Source of the DNA: an uncultured Eubacteriales bacterium
GTDB lineage: Bacteria; Bacillota; Clostridia; Oscillospirales; UBA644
Reading direction: 5' to 3'
NCBI GenBank assembly: GCA_959604355.1
Contig: CAUHAO010000006.1
Coordinates: forward strand, 21,541 to 85,540
DNA length: 64,000 bases
Below the pieces are notes generated by a model that was not told the origin of the DNA, did no database searches, and worked only from the letters and a program-made list of their open reading frames with translations. Made by a program: the position numbers and the translations under genes. Positions 36,516 to 46,123 of this stretch are shown in pieces. Every line of letters starts with the position of its first letter. Positions within the stretch are counted from its first letter, which is position 1.

Positions 36516-36546
36516 CCACCCGCATAGCGGGTGGTATTTTATTTTT
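36516..36546 (+). terminator. Terminator after tRNA-Thr
   Basis: Perfect 8-bp stem CCACCCGC / GCGGGTGG with an ATA loop, followed by a T-rich tail (TATTTTATTTTT). Confidence 0.88.
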
Positions 36547-36691
36547 AGGCGCCGACAACGCATAAGTGCGTATGGATAAACCTTCCGACCATGAAACTAT
36601 TACTTACTACTCATAAACCTGTCCCGTGAGTCGAACGAACGTGAATATTGTAGGTTTATTTGGAATTCTAATAAAAATGAAGGGATTATAT

Positions 36692-37245
<554 letters not shown>

Positions 37246-37249
<4 letters not shown>

Positions 37250-38037
37250 GATCAATACTTATAACCGGAGCGTACGGGGGAATGGGGAGCGCAACTGCGG
37301 AGCTTCTCAAAGAACAGGGCTATCGAGTTTTCGCACTCGATCTCAAGGTGTGCGAGCCGAAAGAAAACATCATCCCCATAGAAGCCGACATCACATCAGA
37401 GGAGAGCATAAAAGCGGCGTTCGAGGCGGTGAGAGATCACACCGACAGCCTATACGCTATTCTGCATTTCGCAGGAATCTATATGCTCGATTCACTCGCA
37501 GAGATGGATAGCGACAGTTTTCGCCGTATATTCGAAGTAAATTTGCAAGGCGTATTTTTGATAAATAAGATATTTTTTCCTCTGCTTGAAGAAGGAAGTC
37601 GAATACTTATTACGACAAGCGAGCTTGCACCGCTCGATCCTCTCCCGTTCACCGGAATTTACGCCGTGACGAAGGGAGCCCTTGATAAATACGCATACTC
37701 GCTGCGAATGGAGCTGCAATTGTTAGGAATCAAGGTCTCGGTGCTTCGTGCAGGTGCAGTCGAAACGGGAATGCTCGGTGTTTCCACCGATGCGCTTGAC
37801 CGTTTTTGCGAGAAAACACAGCTCTATTCATGCAACGCCGATCGGTTCAGGTCTATCGTGAACCGTGTGGAGGCACGGTGTGTTCCACCTCGAAAGATAG
37901 CGGAAAAATCGGTGCGGATTCTCAAAAAACGTAATCCGGCCTTTGCATACAGCATCAACCGAAACCCGCTTCTGCTTCTCTTGAACCTTCTGCCGAAGCG
38001 TATACAGCTTTGGGCGATACGAATGGTGTTGCGGTGA
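37246..38037 (+). CDS. SDR family oxidoreductase
   Basis: A 263-residue classical short-chain dehydrogenase. The cofactor motif GAYGGMGSAT near residues 7-16, HFAGIY near 84-89 in place of the usual NNAG, the catalytic Ser in ITTSELAP near 130 and YAVTKGALDKY near 145-155 with Tyr and Lys are visible. The C-terminal tail after residue 200 is longer and hydrophobic at its very end (LLLLLNLLPKRIQLWAI), possibly membrane-associated. The substrate is unknown. The ATG overlaps the flavin reductase stop, so the pair may act together. Confidence 0.88.
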
Positions 38038-38075
38038 ATTTACAAGAATGATGCCTCTACGCGAAAGGAACAGCT

Positions 38076-38621
38076 ATGGTACTCGAAACAAAACGTCTTA
38101 TTCTTCGCCCGTGGCGAGAGGATGATGCGGACGACCTATACAGATACGCGAGCGATCCCGAGGTAGGACCGCATGCGGGCTGGCCGCCGCACACGAGTGT
38201 GGAGAACAGTCGTGATATTATTAAAAAAGTTCTTTCAAAGCCCGAAATTTATGCGGTTTGTCTGAAGGACGGAACTCCGATCGGAAGCATCGGACTTCAT
38301 TTGAATGGCAATACGGACATGACCGATCGAGACGACGAATGTGAACTCGGTTATTGGATAGGTAAACCGTTCTGGGGGCAGGGGTTGATTCCCGAAGCCT
38401 CGCGCGAGCTGCTTCGTCACGCTTTTGAAGAACTCGGCATGCGTGCTGTCTGGTGCGGCTATTACGACGGCAATATAAAAAGCCGCCGTGTTCAGGAAAA
38501 ACTCGGATTTGTTTATCATCACACCACCGAAGGACTTGAAGTCAAGCTGATGAACGAGATCCGGACAGAGCATGTGATGCTTTTGACGCGTGAGAGATGG
38601 TTCATTACTGTGATTATCTGA
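38076..38621 (+). CDS. GNAT family N-acetyltransferase (RimJ/RimL-like)
   Basis: A 181-residue acetyltransferase. The N-terminal [21 protein letters not shown] is typical of the RimJ/RimL branch; [20 protein letters not shown] near residues 90-109 is the acetyl-CoA-binding motif A, and [10 protein letters not shown] near 138-147 the motif B region. Such proteins acetylate ribosomal protein N-termini, small molecules or antibiotics; the substrate is open. AAAGGAA precedes the ATG, 38 bp after the SDR gene. Confidence 0.88.
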   Translation: MVLETKRLILRPWREDDADDLYRYASDPEVGPHAGWPPHTSVENSRDIIKKVLSKPEIYAVCLKDGTPIGSIGLHLNGNTDMTDRDDECELGYWIGKPFWGQGLIPEASRELLRHAFEELGMRAVWCGYYDGNIKSRRVQEKLGFVYHHTTEGLEVKLMNEIRTEHVMLLTRERWFITVII

Positions 38622-38753
38622 ATTAAATGATTGACGAAGGCGTTTGTTATGATATTCAATGATATCGGACTGGTACATAATTCGTTTTTTGACTGGAAGC
38701 ATGCCCGTATTCGTAACTTTTTGAAAATTTTTTAGGTTTTATATCCGAATCAC

Positions 38754-38782
38754 TTTACTAATTCGTTTTATTTTGATATAAT
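38754..38782 (+). promoter_or_regulatory. Promoter of the TPR-DUF4037 pair
   Basis: TTTACT (38754-38759), 17-bp spacer, TATAAT (38777-38782). Confidence 0.7.
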
Positions 38783-38905
38783 CAATGCAGAAGACAAGAT
38801 GAAATATGAAGACATCAGATATCGCCTTATGTTTTAATGAAAACAGGTGATAAGACGACGGCACTTGCATATACGGTGAACACGATTACGGTAAAGGATC
38901 TTACT

Positions 38906-39727
38906 ATGAATAATATGAATTTATCCAAAGAGGATTATGAAGAACCTTGCTGTCCTTTTGAAATACCTGATAGTGTTAACTCCATCCCTGTCGGGAGAGT
39001 CATTGAGAAACTCGACAAATATCTGCATAAAAACGATTATGATTCCGCAGAACGTCATCTTAAGTATTGGCTTAACGAGGCGGGATCGGGTAACGACATA
39101 CGCGGAAAACTGACGATGCTCAATGAACTTATAGGTCTGTACCGCAAACTCGGTAAAGAGAACGAAGGACTTTGCGCTATAGAGTCTGCTCTTGAGCTTG
39201 TCCGCAGTATAGGGCTTGACGGCACTGTTACAATGGCAACGACGTTTGTCAATGCAGCAACGGCATATAAATCATTCGGAAAGACGGATGAGGCGTTGCC
39301 GCTGTATGAGAGCGCCCGTCAGATATACGAATCATGCCTTAAATCTGATGACCCGCGTCTCGGCGGATTGTACAACAACATGGCGCTTGCCGTTATGGCC
39401 TCGGGAAATTACAGGGAAGCCGAAGAGCTGTTTCTGAAAGCGCTGAAAATTATGTCGCAAAATGACCACGGTGAAGCGGAAATGGCTATCACATACTGCA
39501 ATCTTGCGGACCTTGTGTCGGCGGAATCAGGTGTTGAAAATGCCGAAAAGCAGATTTACGGATATCTCGATAAAGCGTTGGATCTTCTGAATACAGAAGA
39601 TCTTCCGAAAGACGGTTATTACGCTTTCGTTTGCGAAAAATGCGCACCGACTTTCGGCTATTACGGTTATTTTTCGGCGGAAAAAGAATTGCAGCGTCGT
39701 GCGAGGGATATCTATGAAAGGCCTTGA
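38906..39727 (+). CDS. Tetratricopeptide-repeat protein
   Basis: A 273-residue helical protein with TPR-like repeats from about residue 30 to 240 (for example NAATAYKSFGKTDEALPLYE near 117 and NNMALAVMASGNYREAEELF near 161). Repeats of this kind bind other proteins. There is no signal peptide or membrane segment. I take ATG 38906, seven bases after AAAGGA; an in-frame ATG at 38837 has no clear site. It overlaps the DUF4037 gene by 14 bp, which points to a joint function. Confidence 0.82.
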   Translation: MNNMNLSKEDYEEPCCPFEIPDSVNSIPVGRVIEKLDKYLHKNDYDSAERHLKYWLNEAGSGNDIRGKLTMLNELIGLYRKLGKENEGLCAIESALELVRSIGLDGTVTMATTFVNAATAYKSFGKTDEALPLYESARQIYESCLKSDDPRLGGLYNNMALAVMASGNYREAEELFLKALKIMSQNDHGEAEMAITYCNLADLVSAESGVENAEKQIYGYLDKALDLLNTEDLPKDGYYAFVCEKCAPTFGYYGYFSAEKELQRRARDIYERP

Positions 39728-40658
39728 GCTGTCACGCGGATACTACGAGGAATACGGCAAGCCGATGCTTCTAAAAGATTTCCCGGATCTGTTGTGCTAT
39801 CTCGCTGTCGGCTTTGTCGGGAGCGGTTCGGAACATTACGGATTTGACGATAACGTTTCGCGTGACCATGATTTTGAGCCCGGGTTCTGTATTTTCATTC
39901 CGGATGAGAACGTCGTGGACCGCAGAAATGCATTTCTCCTGGAACGTGCGTATGCAAAACTTCCGAAAGAATACTGCGGCATAAAACGTCAACCTCTGTC
40001 TCCGGTAGGTGGGAATAGAAACGGTGTTGTTCACACATCGGATTTCTATCGTTCCGCAGTAGGGTCAAGCGACGGAGAGCTTTCGGTAGATGCATGGCTT
40101 CATATTCCCGACTACGCTTTGGCAGAAGCTACAAACGGTGAAGTTTTTTTTGATGCTTACGGCGAGTTTTCAAGAATTCGTGAAAGACTTAAAAATATGC
40201 CGCAGGATATCAAACTCAAGCGTCTGGCGGGAAACCTTCTTATCATGGCGCAATCCGGTCAATATAATTTTGCCAGATGTCTGAAACACGGAGAGCCGGA
40301 GGCTGCACAGCTTGCCTGTGTAGAATTTGTAAACGCGGCGATGAAAACGATATTTTTTCTTAACGGCAAATATATGCCGTATTATAAATGGAGTTTCCGT
40401 GCATTGCGTGGAATAGAGAATGCAAAACAACTTTCGGAAAAGTTATCATTCCTGCTTTGCGGGGAGAACACGGACGACCTGACGGCAAAGAAAAAGAGCG
40501 ATGCGATCGAAGAAGTTTGCGCGGAGGTCATATCCGAGCTTAGGAGCATGAATTTTTCAAAGTCGATTGGTGAAGACCTAGAAAGCCACGCTTATTCGGT
40601 CAATGACGCAATACATGACTCTGCGGTGAGGAACATGCACATTCTTGTTGCTGTATAA
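39714..40658 (+). CDS. DUF4037 family (nucleotidyltransferase-like) protein
   Basis: A 314-residue protein of the DUF4037 family. VGFVGSGSEHYGFDDNVS near residues 29-46 and the following SRDHDFEPGF resemble the GS...DxD region of minimal nucleotidyltransferases, with HDFE supplying acidic metal ligands. AGNLLIMAQSGQYNFAR near 165 and the KYMPYYKWSFRALR stretch near 217 are also family features. Function is unknown; a transfer of a nucleotide to an unknown acceptor is possible. ATG 39714 follows AGGGA; it overlaps the TPR gene, a pairing I have seen in related genomes. Confidence 0.82.
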   Translation: MKGLELSRGYYEEYGKPMLLKDFPDLLCYLAVGFVGSGSEHYGFDDNVSRDHDFEPGFCIFIPDENVVDRRNAFLLERAYAKLPKEYCGIKRQPLSPVGGNRNGVVHTSDFYRSAVGSSDGELSVDAWLHIPDYALAEATNGEVFFDAYGEFSRIRERLKNMPQDIKLKRLAGNLLIMAQSGQYNFARCLKHGEPEAAQLACVEFVNAAMKTIFFLNGKYMPYYKWSFRALRGIENAKQLSEKLSFLLCGENTDDLTAKKKSDAIEEVCAEVISELRSMNFSKSIGEDLESHAYSVNDAIHDSAVRNMHILVAV

Positions 40659-40707
40659 AGATGCTTTCAACAATTTAATAATTAAATTCTGAAAAGAGGT
40701 ATTTATT

Positions 40708-41082
40708 ATGGAAATGAAGTTTTACAGATGCGCACATTGCGGGCAGATTGTCGCGATCGTTAAAAATGCGGGCGTCCCCGTTATCTGCTGCGGCGAGCCA
40801 ATGAAAGAGATTATTCCCGGCACTACGGATGCGGCGAAGGAAAAGCACATTCCGGTCTATGAATGCAAGGACGGCAAAGTGTTCGTAACGGTTGGATCTG
40901 TTGCACACCCCATGACGGAAGAACACTACATAGAGTGGGTGTCGCTGCAAACGAAATTCGGAAATCAGAGAAAAGAGCTGAAACCGGGCATGGAACCGAA
41001 GATTTGTTTCAGCCTTTGCGAAGGCGATGAGGTAGAGGCAGTATATGCATACTGCAATCTGCATTCTCTCTGGAAGGCGTAA
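40708..41082 (+). CDS. dfx: Desulfoferrodoxin (superoxide reductase, 2Fe type)
   Basis: Reduces superoxide to peroxide without making oxygen, protecting anaerobes from air. The 124-residue protein has an N-terminal desulforedoxin domain with center I Cys ligands (CAHC near residues 8-11 and ICC near 27-29) and the catalytic center II ligands: His in KHIPVYE near 50, VAHPMTEEHYIEW near 70-82 with two His, and the C-terminal YCNLHSLWK with Cys and His. Both iron sites look complete. AGAGGT precedes the ATG and a terminator follows. Confidence 0.95.
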   Translation: MEMKFYRCAHCGQIVAIVKNAGVPVICCGEPMKEIIPGTTDAAKEKHIPVYECKDGKVFVTVGSVAHPMTEEHYIEWVSLQTKFGNQRKELKPGMEPKICFSLCEGDEVEAVYAYCNLHSLWKA

Positions 41083-41089
41083 AACATTA

Positions 41090-41126
41090 AAAACGCGACT
41101 CGGATGTAAACGAGCCGCGTTTTTTT
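41090..41126 (+). terminator. Terminator after dfx
   Basis: AAAACGCG-A-CTCG / CGAG-C-CGCGTTTT stem (one mismatch) with an eight-base loop, followed by T's. Confidence 0.85.
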
Positions 41127-41270
41127 GAATATAACAGTATTATATGCCAGACTTATAAGAGTTTGCTATATAAATATTACAGTGTCGTTTTTTTATATTC
41201 AAAGATGTCAAATAAATAAAATCATTTCAAATTTTTCAATAAAATAATTTGGTTTTATGCAAAATGCATA

Positions 41271-41299
41271 TTGACAATTATGTAAAAAAATGTTATCAT
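41271..41299 (+). promoter_or_regulatory. Promoter of the coaW-dehydrogenase complex operon
   Basis: TTGACA (41271-41276), 17-bp spacer, TATCAT (41294-41299). The sequence around it (41130-41340) is very AT-rich, with no clear operator palindrome. Confidence 0.75.
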
Positions 41300-41367
41300 A
41301 TATAAGTATATATTAGCCTGGTAGTTTTGGCTTTGGAGAGAGGACTTCAGTGAAAGGAGACGGTAAT

Positions 41368-42186
41368 ATGACGGTGATAGGAATAGATATCGGCGGCAGT
41401 ACAACGAAGATAGTCGGCATATGCCACGGCGAATTCATCGCCCCGATGCAGGTGACGGCTACGGATCCCGTAACTTCGCTTTACGGCGCGCTGGGTAGAT
41501 ATATGAGCGAAAATTCGCTTGAGCTGAAGGATATAACCAAGATAATGATAACGGGCGTCGGCGCATCGCATTTCAGCGGCGACATCTATGGCATAAAGAC
41601 CGAAAAGGTTAACGAATTCCGTTGCAACGGTCTCGGAGGTTTGCATTTATCATCACTTTCGAAGGCTATAATAGTAAGTATGGGAACCGGTACTTCGTTT
41701 GTCAAGGCGGAAGGGGACAAAGTTGTCCATATCGGAGGAACGGGAGTCGGAGGCGGAACATTGTTGGGGCTTTCGTCGCAGATGCTGAGAATACGCAATT
41801 TTGCAAGTATATGCGAGCTCGCCAAAGAAGGGAATCTTGATAATATCGACCTTACGGTAGGGGATATTTCAAACGATTCTTCCGAAACGCTTACCGGAAA
41901 GACAACAGCGTCGAATTTCGGCAAGATCTCAGATTACGCGAGCAAAAGTGATATAGCTCTCGGACTCATAAACATGGTTTTTCAGACAATAGGCATGATG
42001 GCTGCATTTGCATGTAAAGCAGACGGCTCGAAAGACGTTGTGCTTTGCGGAAACCTTACCACAATACCTAACGCGATAGATTTTTTTACAACAATAGACG
42101 AGCTTCACGGAATAAAATTCCATCTTCCCGAGCATGCTGAATACGCCACGGCGGTGGGCGCAGCGATATCGGGGCTTAATAAATGA
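41368..42186 (+). CDS. coaW: Type II pantothenate kinase
   Basis: Phosphorylates pantothenate in the first step of CoA synthesis. The 272-residue protein belongs to the ASKHA-fold, eukaryote-like type II kinases: GIDIGGSTTKIVG near residues 4-16 (phosphate-1 loop), VSMGTGTSFV near 104-113, and GGTGVGGGTLLGL near 124-136. Type II enzymes are usually not strongly feedback-inhibited by CoA. ATG 41368 is seven bases after AGGAG; the GTG at 41350 is upstream of that site. It is the first gene of a run that ends with the E1 gene at 49986. The pairing with a CoA-using complex is suggestive. Confidence 0.93.
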   Translation: MTVIGIDIGGSTTKIVGICHGEFIAPMQVTATDPVTSLYGALGRYMSENSLELKDITKIMITGVGASHFSGDIYGIKTEKVNEFRCNGLGGLHLSSLSKAIIVSMGTGTSFVKAEGDKVVHIGGTGVGGGTLLGLSSQMLRIRNFASICELAKEGNLDNIDLTVGDISNDSSETLTGKTTASNFGKISDYASKSDIALGLINMVFQTIGMMAAFACKADGSKDVVLCGNLTTIPNAIDFFTTIDELHGIKFHLPEHAEYATAVGAAISGLNK

Positions 42187-42204
42187 TTTTCGGAGGAAAA
42201 GAAT

Positions 42205-43467
42205 ATGAAAACAAAGGCCTGCAGACTTTACGGCAAAAATGATCTGAGATTGGAAGAGTTCGAACTTCCGGAAATGAAAGACGATGAGATTCTTGCAAAA
42301 ATAGTTTCCGACAGTATTTGCATGTCTTCTTACAAAGCGGCGATTCAGGGAGCGGACCACAAACGAGTTCCCAATGACGTTGCACAGAACCCTATTATAA
42401 TCGGTCACGAGTTCTGCGGAGAAATAGTGAAAGTCGGTTCGAAATGGCAGGACCAATTCAAAGTCGGACAGAAATTCGCCGTTCAGACGGCGCTCAACAT
42501 GCCCGACAACCCGTATGCCGCTCCCGGATATTCGTTTAAGTATATCGGCGGCGACGCAACCTATATAATTATTCCTGCTATCGTTATGGAAAGAGGCTGC
42601 CTGCTTACTTATACGGGCGATGTGTTCTTCCGCGGCTCTCTCGGTGAGCCCATGAGTTGCATTATCGGCGGCTTCCATTCCTGCTATCATACTGCCGGAA
42701 GCAAGAACTATGAACATAAGATGGGCATAGTTGAAGGCGGTAATATGGCTATATTCGCAGGCGCAGGCCCGATGGGGCTCGGCACTATCGATTACGCGAT
42801 ACATAATCCCAGAAAACCGAAGACGCTTGTCGTTACCGATATAGATGATGCGAGACTTCAGCGTGCGGCAAGTATCCTCACGGTCGAGGATGCGGCGAAA
42901 AACGGAGTCGAACTGCATTATGTAAATACAAACGGAGTTCCTGACGCAGATAACTATTTGCGCGGATTCACGAATGGCAAAGGTTTTGACGATATCTTTG
43001 TTCTTGCTCCCGTCAAACCTGTTGTTGAGCAGGCTGACAGGCTTCTTGCTTATGACGGCTGCCTGAATTTCTTTGCAGGCCCTACAAATACGGAATTTTC
43101 CGCACTTTTTAATTTCTATAACGTACATTATTCCGCAACTCATATCTGCGGTTCGAGCGGCGGTAACGCATATGACCTTATAGAAGCTCTTGAAATGCTT
43201 TCAGAAGGCACCATAAATCCCGCGGCAATGATAACCCATGTCGGCGGCCTGAACGCCGTTGCCGAAACGACGCTCAATCTGCCCAAGATACCCGGCGGCA
43301 AAAAACTTATTTACAACCATATAGACATGCCACTTACGGCGATCGATGACTTCGCTTTATCCGATGACCCGATGATACGGGAACTCGGACGCATCGTTGC
43401 TCGCCATAACGGCCTTTGGAACGGCGAGGCAGAGAAATATCTCTTGGCTCATGCAAAAGCCATATAA
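42205..43467 (+). CDS. Zinc-type alcohol dehydrogenase, L-sorbose-1-phosphate reductase (SorE)-like
   Basis: A 420-residue medium-chain dehydrogenase, longer than the usual 350. The catalytic-zinc region shows DSICMSSYKA near residue 36 (Cys ligand) and IIGHEFCGEIVKVG near 65-78 (His/Glu). The four-cysteine structural zinc lobe is missing, as in SorE proteins. The NAD(P) motif is IFAGAGPMGLG near 184-194. SorE reduces L-sorbose 1-phosphate to glucitol 6-phosphate in Klebsiella. The true substrate here is inferred only to be a polyol or ketose, perhaps phosphorylated. GGAGG precedes the ATG; 18 bp after coaW. Confidence 0.85.
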   Translation: MKTKACRLYGKNDLRLEEFELPEMKDDEILAKIVSDSICMSSYKAAIQGADHKRVPNDVAQNPIIIGHEFCGEIVKVGSKWQDQFKVGQKFAVQTALNMPDNPYAAPGYSFKYIGGDATYIIIPAIVMERGCLLTYTGDVFFRGSLGEPMSCIIGGFHSCYHTAGSKNYEHKMGIVEGGNMAIFAGAGPMGLGTIDYAIHNPRKPKTLVVTDIDDARLQRAASILTVEDAAKNGVELHYVNTNGVPDADNYLRGFTNGKGFDDIFVLAPVKPVVEQADRLLAYDGCLNFFAGPTNTEFSALFNFYNVHYSATHICGSSGGNAYDLIEALEMLSEGTINPAAMITHVGGLNAVAETTLNLPKIPGGKKLIYNHIDMPLTAIDDFALSDDPMIRELGRIVARHNGLWNGEAEKYLLAHAKAI

Positions 43468-43487
43468 ACAGAAAGAAGGAATGTCAA

Positions 43488-44693
43488 ATGTCATTCATAG
43501 CCAATGTTGAATTCGATAAAGAAAAAGCGGCTCTTACAGCTCCGGTGATTCGTATGCTTCTTAAAGACGGCGAAACATCAATCGTCGTTTTCGCATGCGA
43601 TGAAATCATACTCGCAAACAGCGATAAAGACAGAAACCTCCCGTATACGGTTTTCGTCCCCTCTGCGGAAGACCAGGGCGTTGCCGTTGAAGAGAAAATC
43701 AAGGAATATGAAGCAAAGTACGGTGAAAAACCCGTCTATGTCGTTCTTGAGAAAACCGGTGTTTACGCTCACGGAAACGGCAAACTTGATGCGGATGCCG
43801 CAATGAGAATTTTCATCTCCAATCTTGAAGGAAACGTCTGTGAGGAAGACCGTACCCCTGCGACCGCAGGCCGTCTCTCCGAGAAAATATCCATCGTCAC
43901 GGGTGCCGCTCAGGGCTTCGGTGCGGGAATCGCAGACTGTATGCTCGAAGAGGGCGCGAACATGGTCATCGCCGACCTCAATGTTGACCTCGCAAGATCA
44001 AATGCGGCTCTGAAATGCGCGCAGTTCGGAGAAGGAAAGGCAACGGCTTGCAAAGTCGATGTGAGCGACGAAGACAGCGTGCGTGATATGGTTTATGACA
44101 CGGTGCTCGAATACGGCGGACTCGATATTATCGTATGCAACGCCGGTATAGCGAAAGCCGGCAGTCTTGAGGAAATGACAAAGAACACCTTTGAACTCGT
44201 CACGAAAGTCAATTATCTCGCGTTCTTCCTTTGCTCAAAATATGCGTCCAGGATAATGAAGATACAGCATAAATACGATCCCGATTATTATTCGGATATC
44301 GTTCAGGTCAATTCCAAATCCGGACTTGTCGGCAGTAATAAGAATTTTGCTTATGCGGGAAGTAAGTTCGGCGGAATAGGCCTTGTACAGAGCTTTGCGC
44401 TTGAACTTGTTGAGTATAATATAAAAGTCAACTGCGTTTGCCCCGGAAACTTCTTTGACGGACCGCTGTGGAGTGATCCCGTAAAAGGTTTGTTCATACA
44501 GTACCTTAACGCGGGTAAAGTACCCGGCGCAAAGAATGTCGAGGACGTTAAGAAATATTATGAAAGCAAGATCCCGATGAGCCGCGGATGCGTGCCGTCG
44601 GACGTTGCAAAGGCGATATTCTACTGTGTTGAACAGAAATATGAAACAGGACAGGCGATCCCCGTTACGGGCGGTCAGGTAATGCTTAAATAA
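43488..44693 (+). CDS. SDR oxidoreductase with extra N-terminal domain (sorbitol-6-phosphate dehydrogenase-like)
   Basis: A 401-residue protein. The C-terminal 265 residues are a classical SDR: VTGAAQGFGAGIAD near residues 136-149, CNAGIAKAG near 219, VNSKSGLVG near 270 and YAGSKFGGIG near 284-293 with Tyr and Lys. They resemble sorbitol-6-phosphate 2-dehydrogenase. The N-terminal 125 residues (VIRMLLKDGETSIVVFACDEI, KPVYVVLEKTGVYAHG) do not belong to an SDR. They look like the last part of a class II aldolase/adducin domain as found in bifunctional aldolase-SDR proteins, but without the zinc-binding core. Start ATG follows GAAGGAA. 20 bp after the SorE-like gene. Confidence 0.82.
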   Translation: MSFIANVEFDKEKAALTAPVIRMLLKDGETSIVVFACDEIILANSDKDRNLPYTVFVPSAEDQGVAVEEKIKEYEAKYGEKPVYVVLEKTGVYAHGNGKLDADAAMRIFISNLEGNVCEEDRTPATAGRLSEKISIVTGAAQGFGAGIADCMLEEGANMVIADLNVDLARSNAALKCAQFGEGKATACKVDVSDEDSVRDMVYDTVLEYGGLDIIVCNAGIAKAGSLEEMTKNTFELVTKVNYLAFFLCSKYASRIMKIQHKYDPDYYSDIVQVNSKSGLVGSNKNFAYAGSKFGGIGLVQSFALELVEYNIKVNCVCPGNFFDGPLWSDPVKGLFIQYLNAGKVPGAKNVEDVKKYYESKIPMSRGCVPSDVAKAIFYCVEQKYETGQAIPVTGGQVMLK

Positions 44694-44765
44694 TCCCCCC
44701 GCATTTTAAAGTGATTGTTAGACAGTTTTACTGTACACAAAATCAATATATACAGGAGTGAGTTT

Positions 44766-46112
44766 ATGGCAACACCGGTAATTATGCCAAGGCAGGGCCA
44801 AAGTGTAGAAAGCTGCATTATTACAAAGTGGAGCAAGAAAGTCGGCGACCATGTCGCTGTCGGCGATATCCTTTTCTCGTATGAAACGGATAAATCCTCG
44901 TTTGATGAAGAAGCAAAGACCGAAGGCGAACTTCTGGCGATATTCTTTGAAGAGGGCGATGACGTTGAATGTCTGCTCAACGTCTGCGTGATAGGCAAGG
45001 CCGGAGAAAGTGTCGCAGAATTCGATCCGAAAAAGGCAAAAGAAGCCGAAGCGGCTCCGGGACAGGCTGAAGTTCAGACCGAAATCAAGGCGGAAGCCCC
45101 CGCGGCGACTGCAGCAGAGCCTGTCAGCACAGAAGGCCGACTGAAGATTTCTCCGAGAGCAAAGGCTCTTGCGGAAAAACAGAACGCTGATCTCCGTTTT
45201 GCCGTTCCCACGGGACCAAACGGAAGAATTATAGAGCGCGATGTTCGCAAACTTGCGGCAGAGGGTCATGTTATGACATCGGCTGCCAAGGCAGAATATC
45301 TTGCAGGAGGTATGACAGTTGACGGTACGGGTATAGGCGGACGTGTTTCCGTTGCGGACCTCACAACTCCTGTTCAGGCGGCAACTCCGGCTGTTTCCGT
45401 CTCCACGGATGATTTCCTCGCGTGTGAAGAGGTCAAACTGCCGAATATCCGCAAGGTTATTGCAAAATCCATGCATGCGTCCCTTTCCGAAATGGCTCAG
45501 CTCACCCTTAACACGTCTTTTGATGCGACAAACATCATGGCGTTTCGTGCGGCCGTCAAGGAAAATAAGGATAAGATGGGTTTTGAGAATATAACTCTCA
45601 ACGATATAGTCCTTTACGCGGTGGCAAAAACTCTTCCCGCTCACAAAGATCTCAATGCTCATTTCTGCGACGATAAGATTGTTTATTGGAAACACGTCAA
45701 TCTCGGTGTCGCGGTAGACACTCCCAGAGGATTGCTCGTTCCCACGCTTTTCGGTGCGGAACAACTTTCTCTTAACGAACTTTCAAAACAGGCAAAAGGC
45801 CTTACCGAAGGTGCAAAGCAGGGTACGATAAGCCCGGATATGCTTAAGAACGGCTCATTTACCGTTACAAATCTCGGCAGCCTCGGTGTAGAATCCTTCA
45901 CTCCCGTTATCAACCCTCCTCAGACGGGCATACTCGGTGTAGACAACATCCGTACCCAGGTCAAACTCGTTAACGGGGAGCCTAAATACTATCAGGCAAT
46001 GGGACTTTCCCTTACGTTTGATCACAGAGCAATCGACGGCGCTCCCGCCGCACGTTTTCTGCAGGATCTTGTGAAGAATCTTGAAAACTTCACGCTGCTT
46101 CTTGCGAAATAA
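44766..46112 (+). CDS. 2-oxoacid dehydrogenase complex E2 (dihydrolipoamide acyltransferase)
   Basis: A 448-residue E2 with standard domain order. The lipoyl domain covers residues 1-78 with the lipoylated Lys in YETDKSSF (near residue 42). After an Ala/Glu-rich linker comes a peripheral subunit-binding domain near 125-165 (KISPRAKALAEKQNADLRF), then a second short one-like segment (TSAAKAEYLAGGM, RVSVADL near 180-200), and the catalytic domain from about 225. The active-site motif FDHRAIDGAPAARFL near 418-432 is intact. The acyl group carried cannot be told from sequence. ATG 44766 follows AGGAG; a longer frame from 44715 is not conserved. Confidence 0.92.
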   Translation: MATPVIMPRQGQSVESCIITKWSKKVGDHVAVGDILFSYETDKSSFDEEAKTEGELLAIFFEEGDDVECLLNVCVIGKAGESVAEFDPKKAKEAEAAPGQAEVQTEIKAEAPAATAAEPVSTEGRLKISPRAKALAEKQNADLRFAVPTGPNGRIIERDVRKLAAEGHVMTSAAKAEYLAGGMTVDGTGIGGRVSVADLTTPVQAATPAVSVSTDDFLACEEVKLPNIRKVIAKSMHASLSEMAQLTLNTSFDATNIMAFRAAVKENKDKMGFENITLNDIVLYAVAKTLPAHKDLNAHFCDDKIVYWKHVNLGVAVDTPRGLLVPTLFGAEQLSLNELSKQAKGLTEGAKQGTISPDMLKNGSFTVTNLGSLGVESFTPVINPPQTGILGVDNIRTQVKLVNGEPKYYQAMGLSLTFDHRAIDGAPAARFLQDLVKNLENFTLLLAK

Positions 46113-46123
46113 GGGGGAAAGAT

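Noticed and set aside
41929..43143. 404-residue open frame antisense to coaW and the SorE-like gene
   Set aside because: It spans the boundary of two well-supported plus-strand genes and has no start site.
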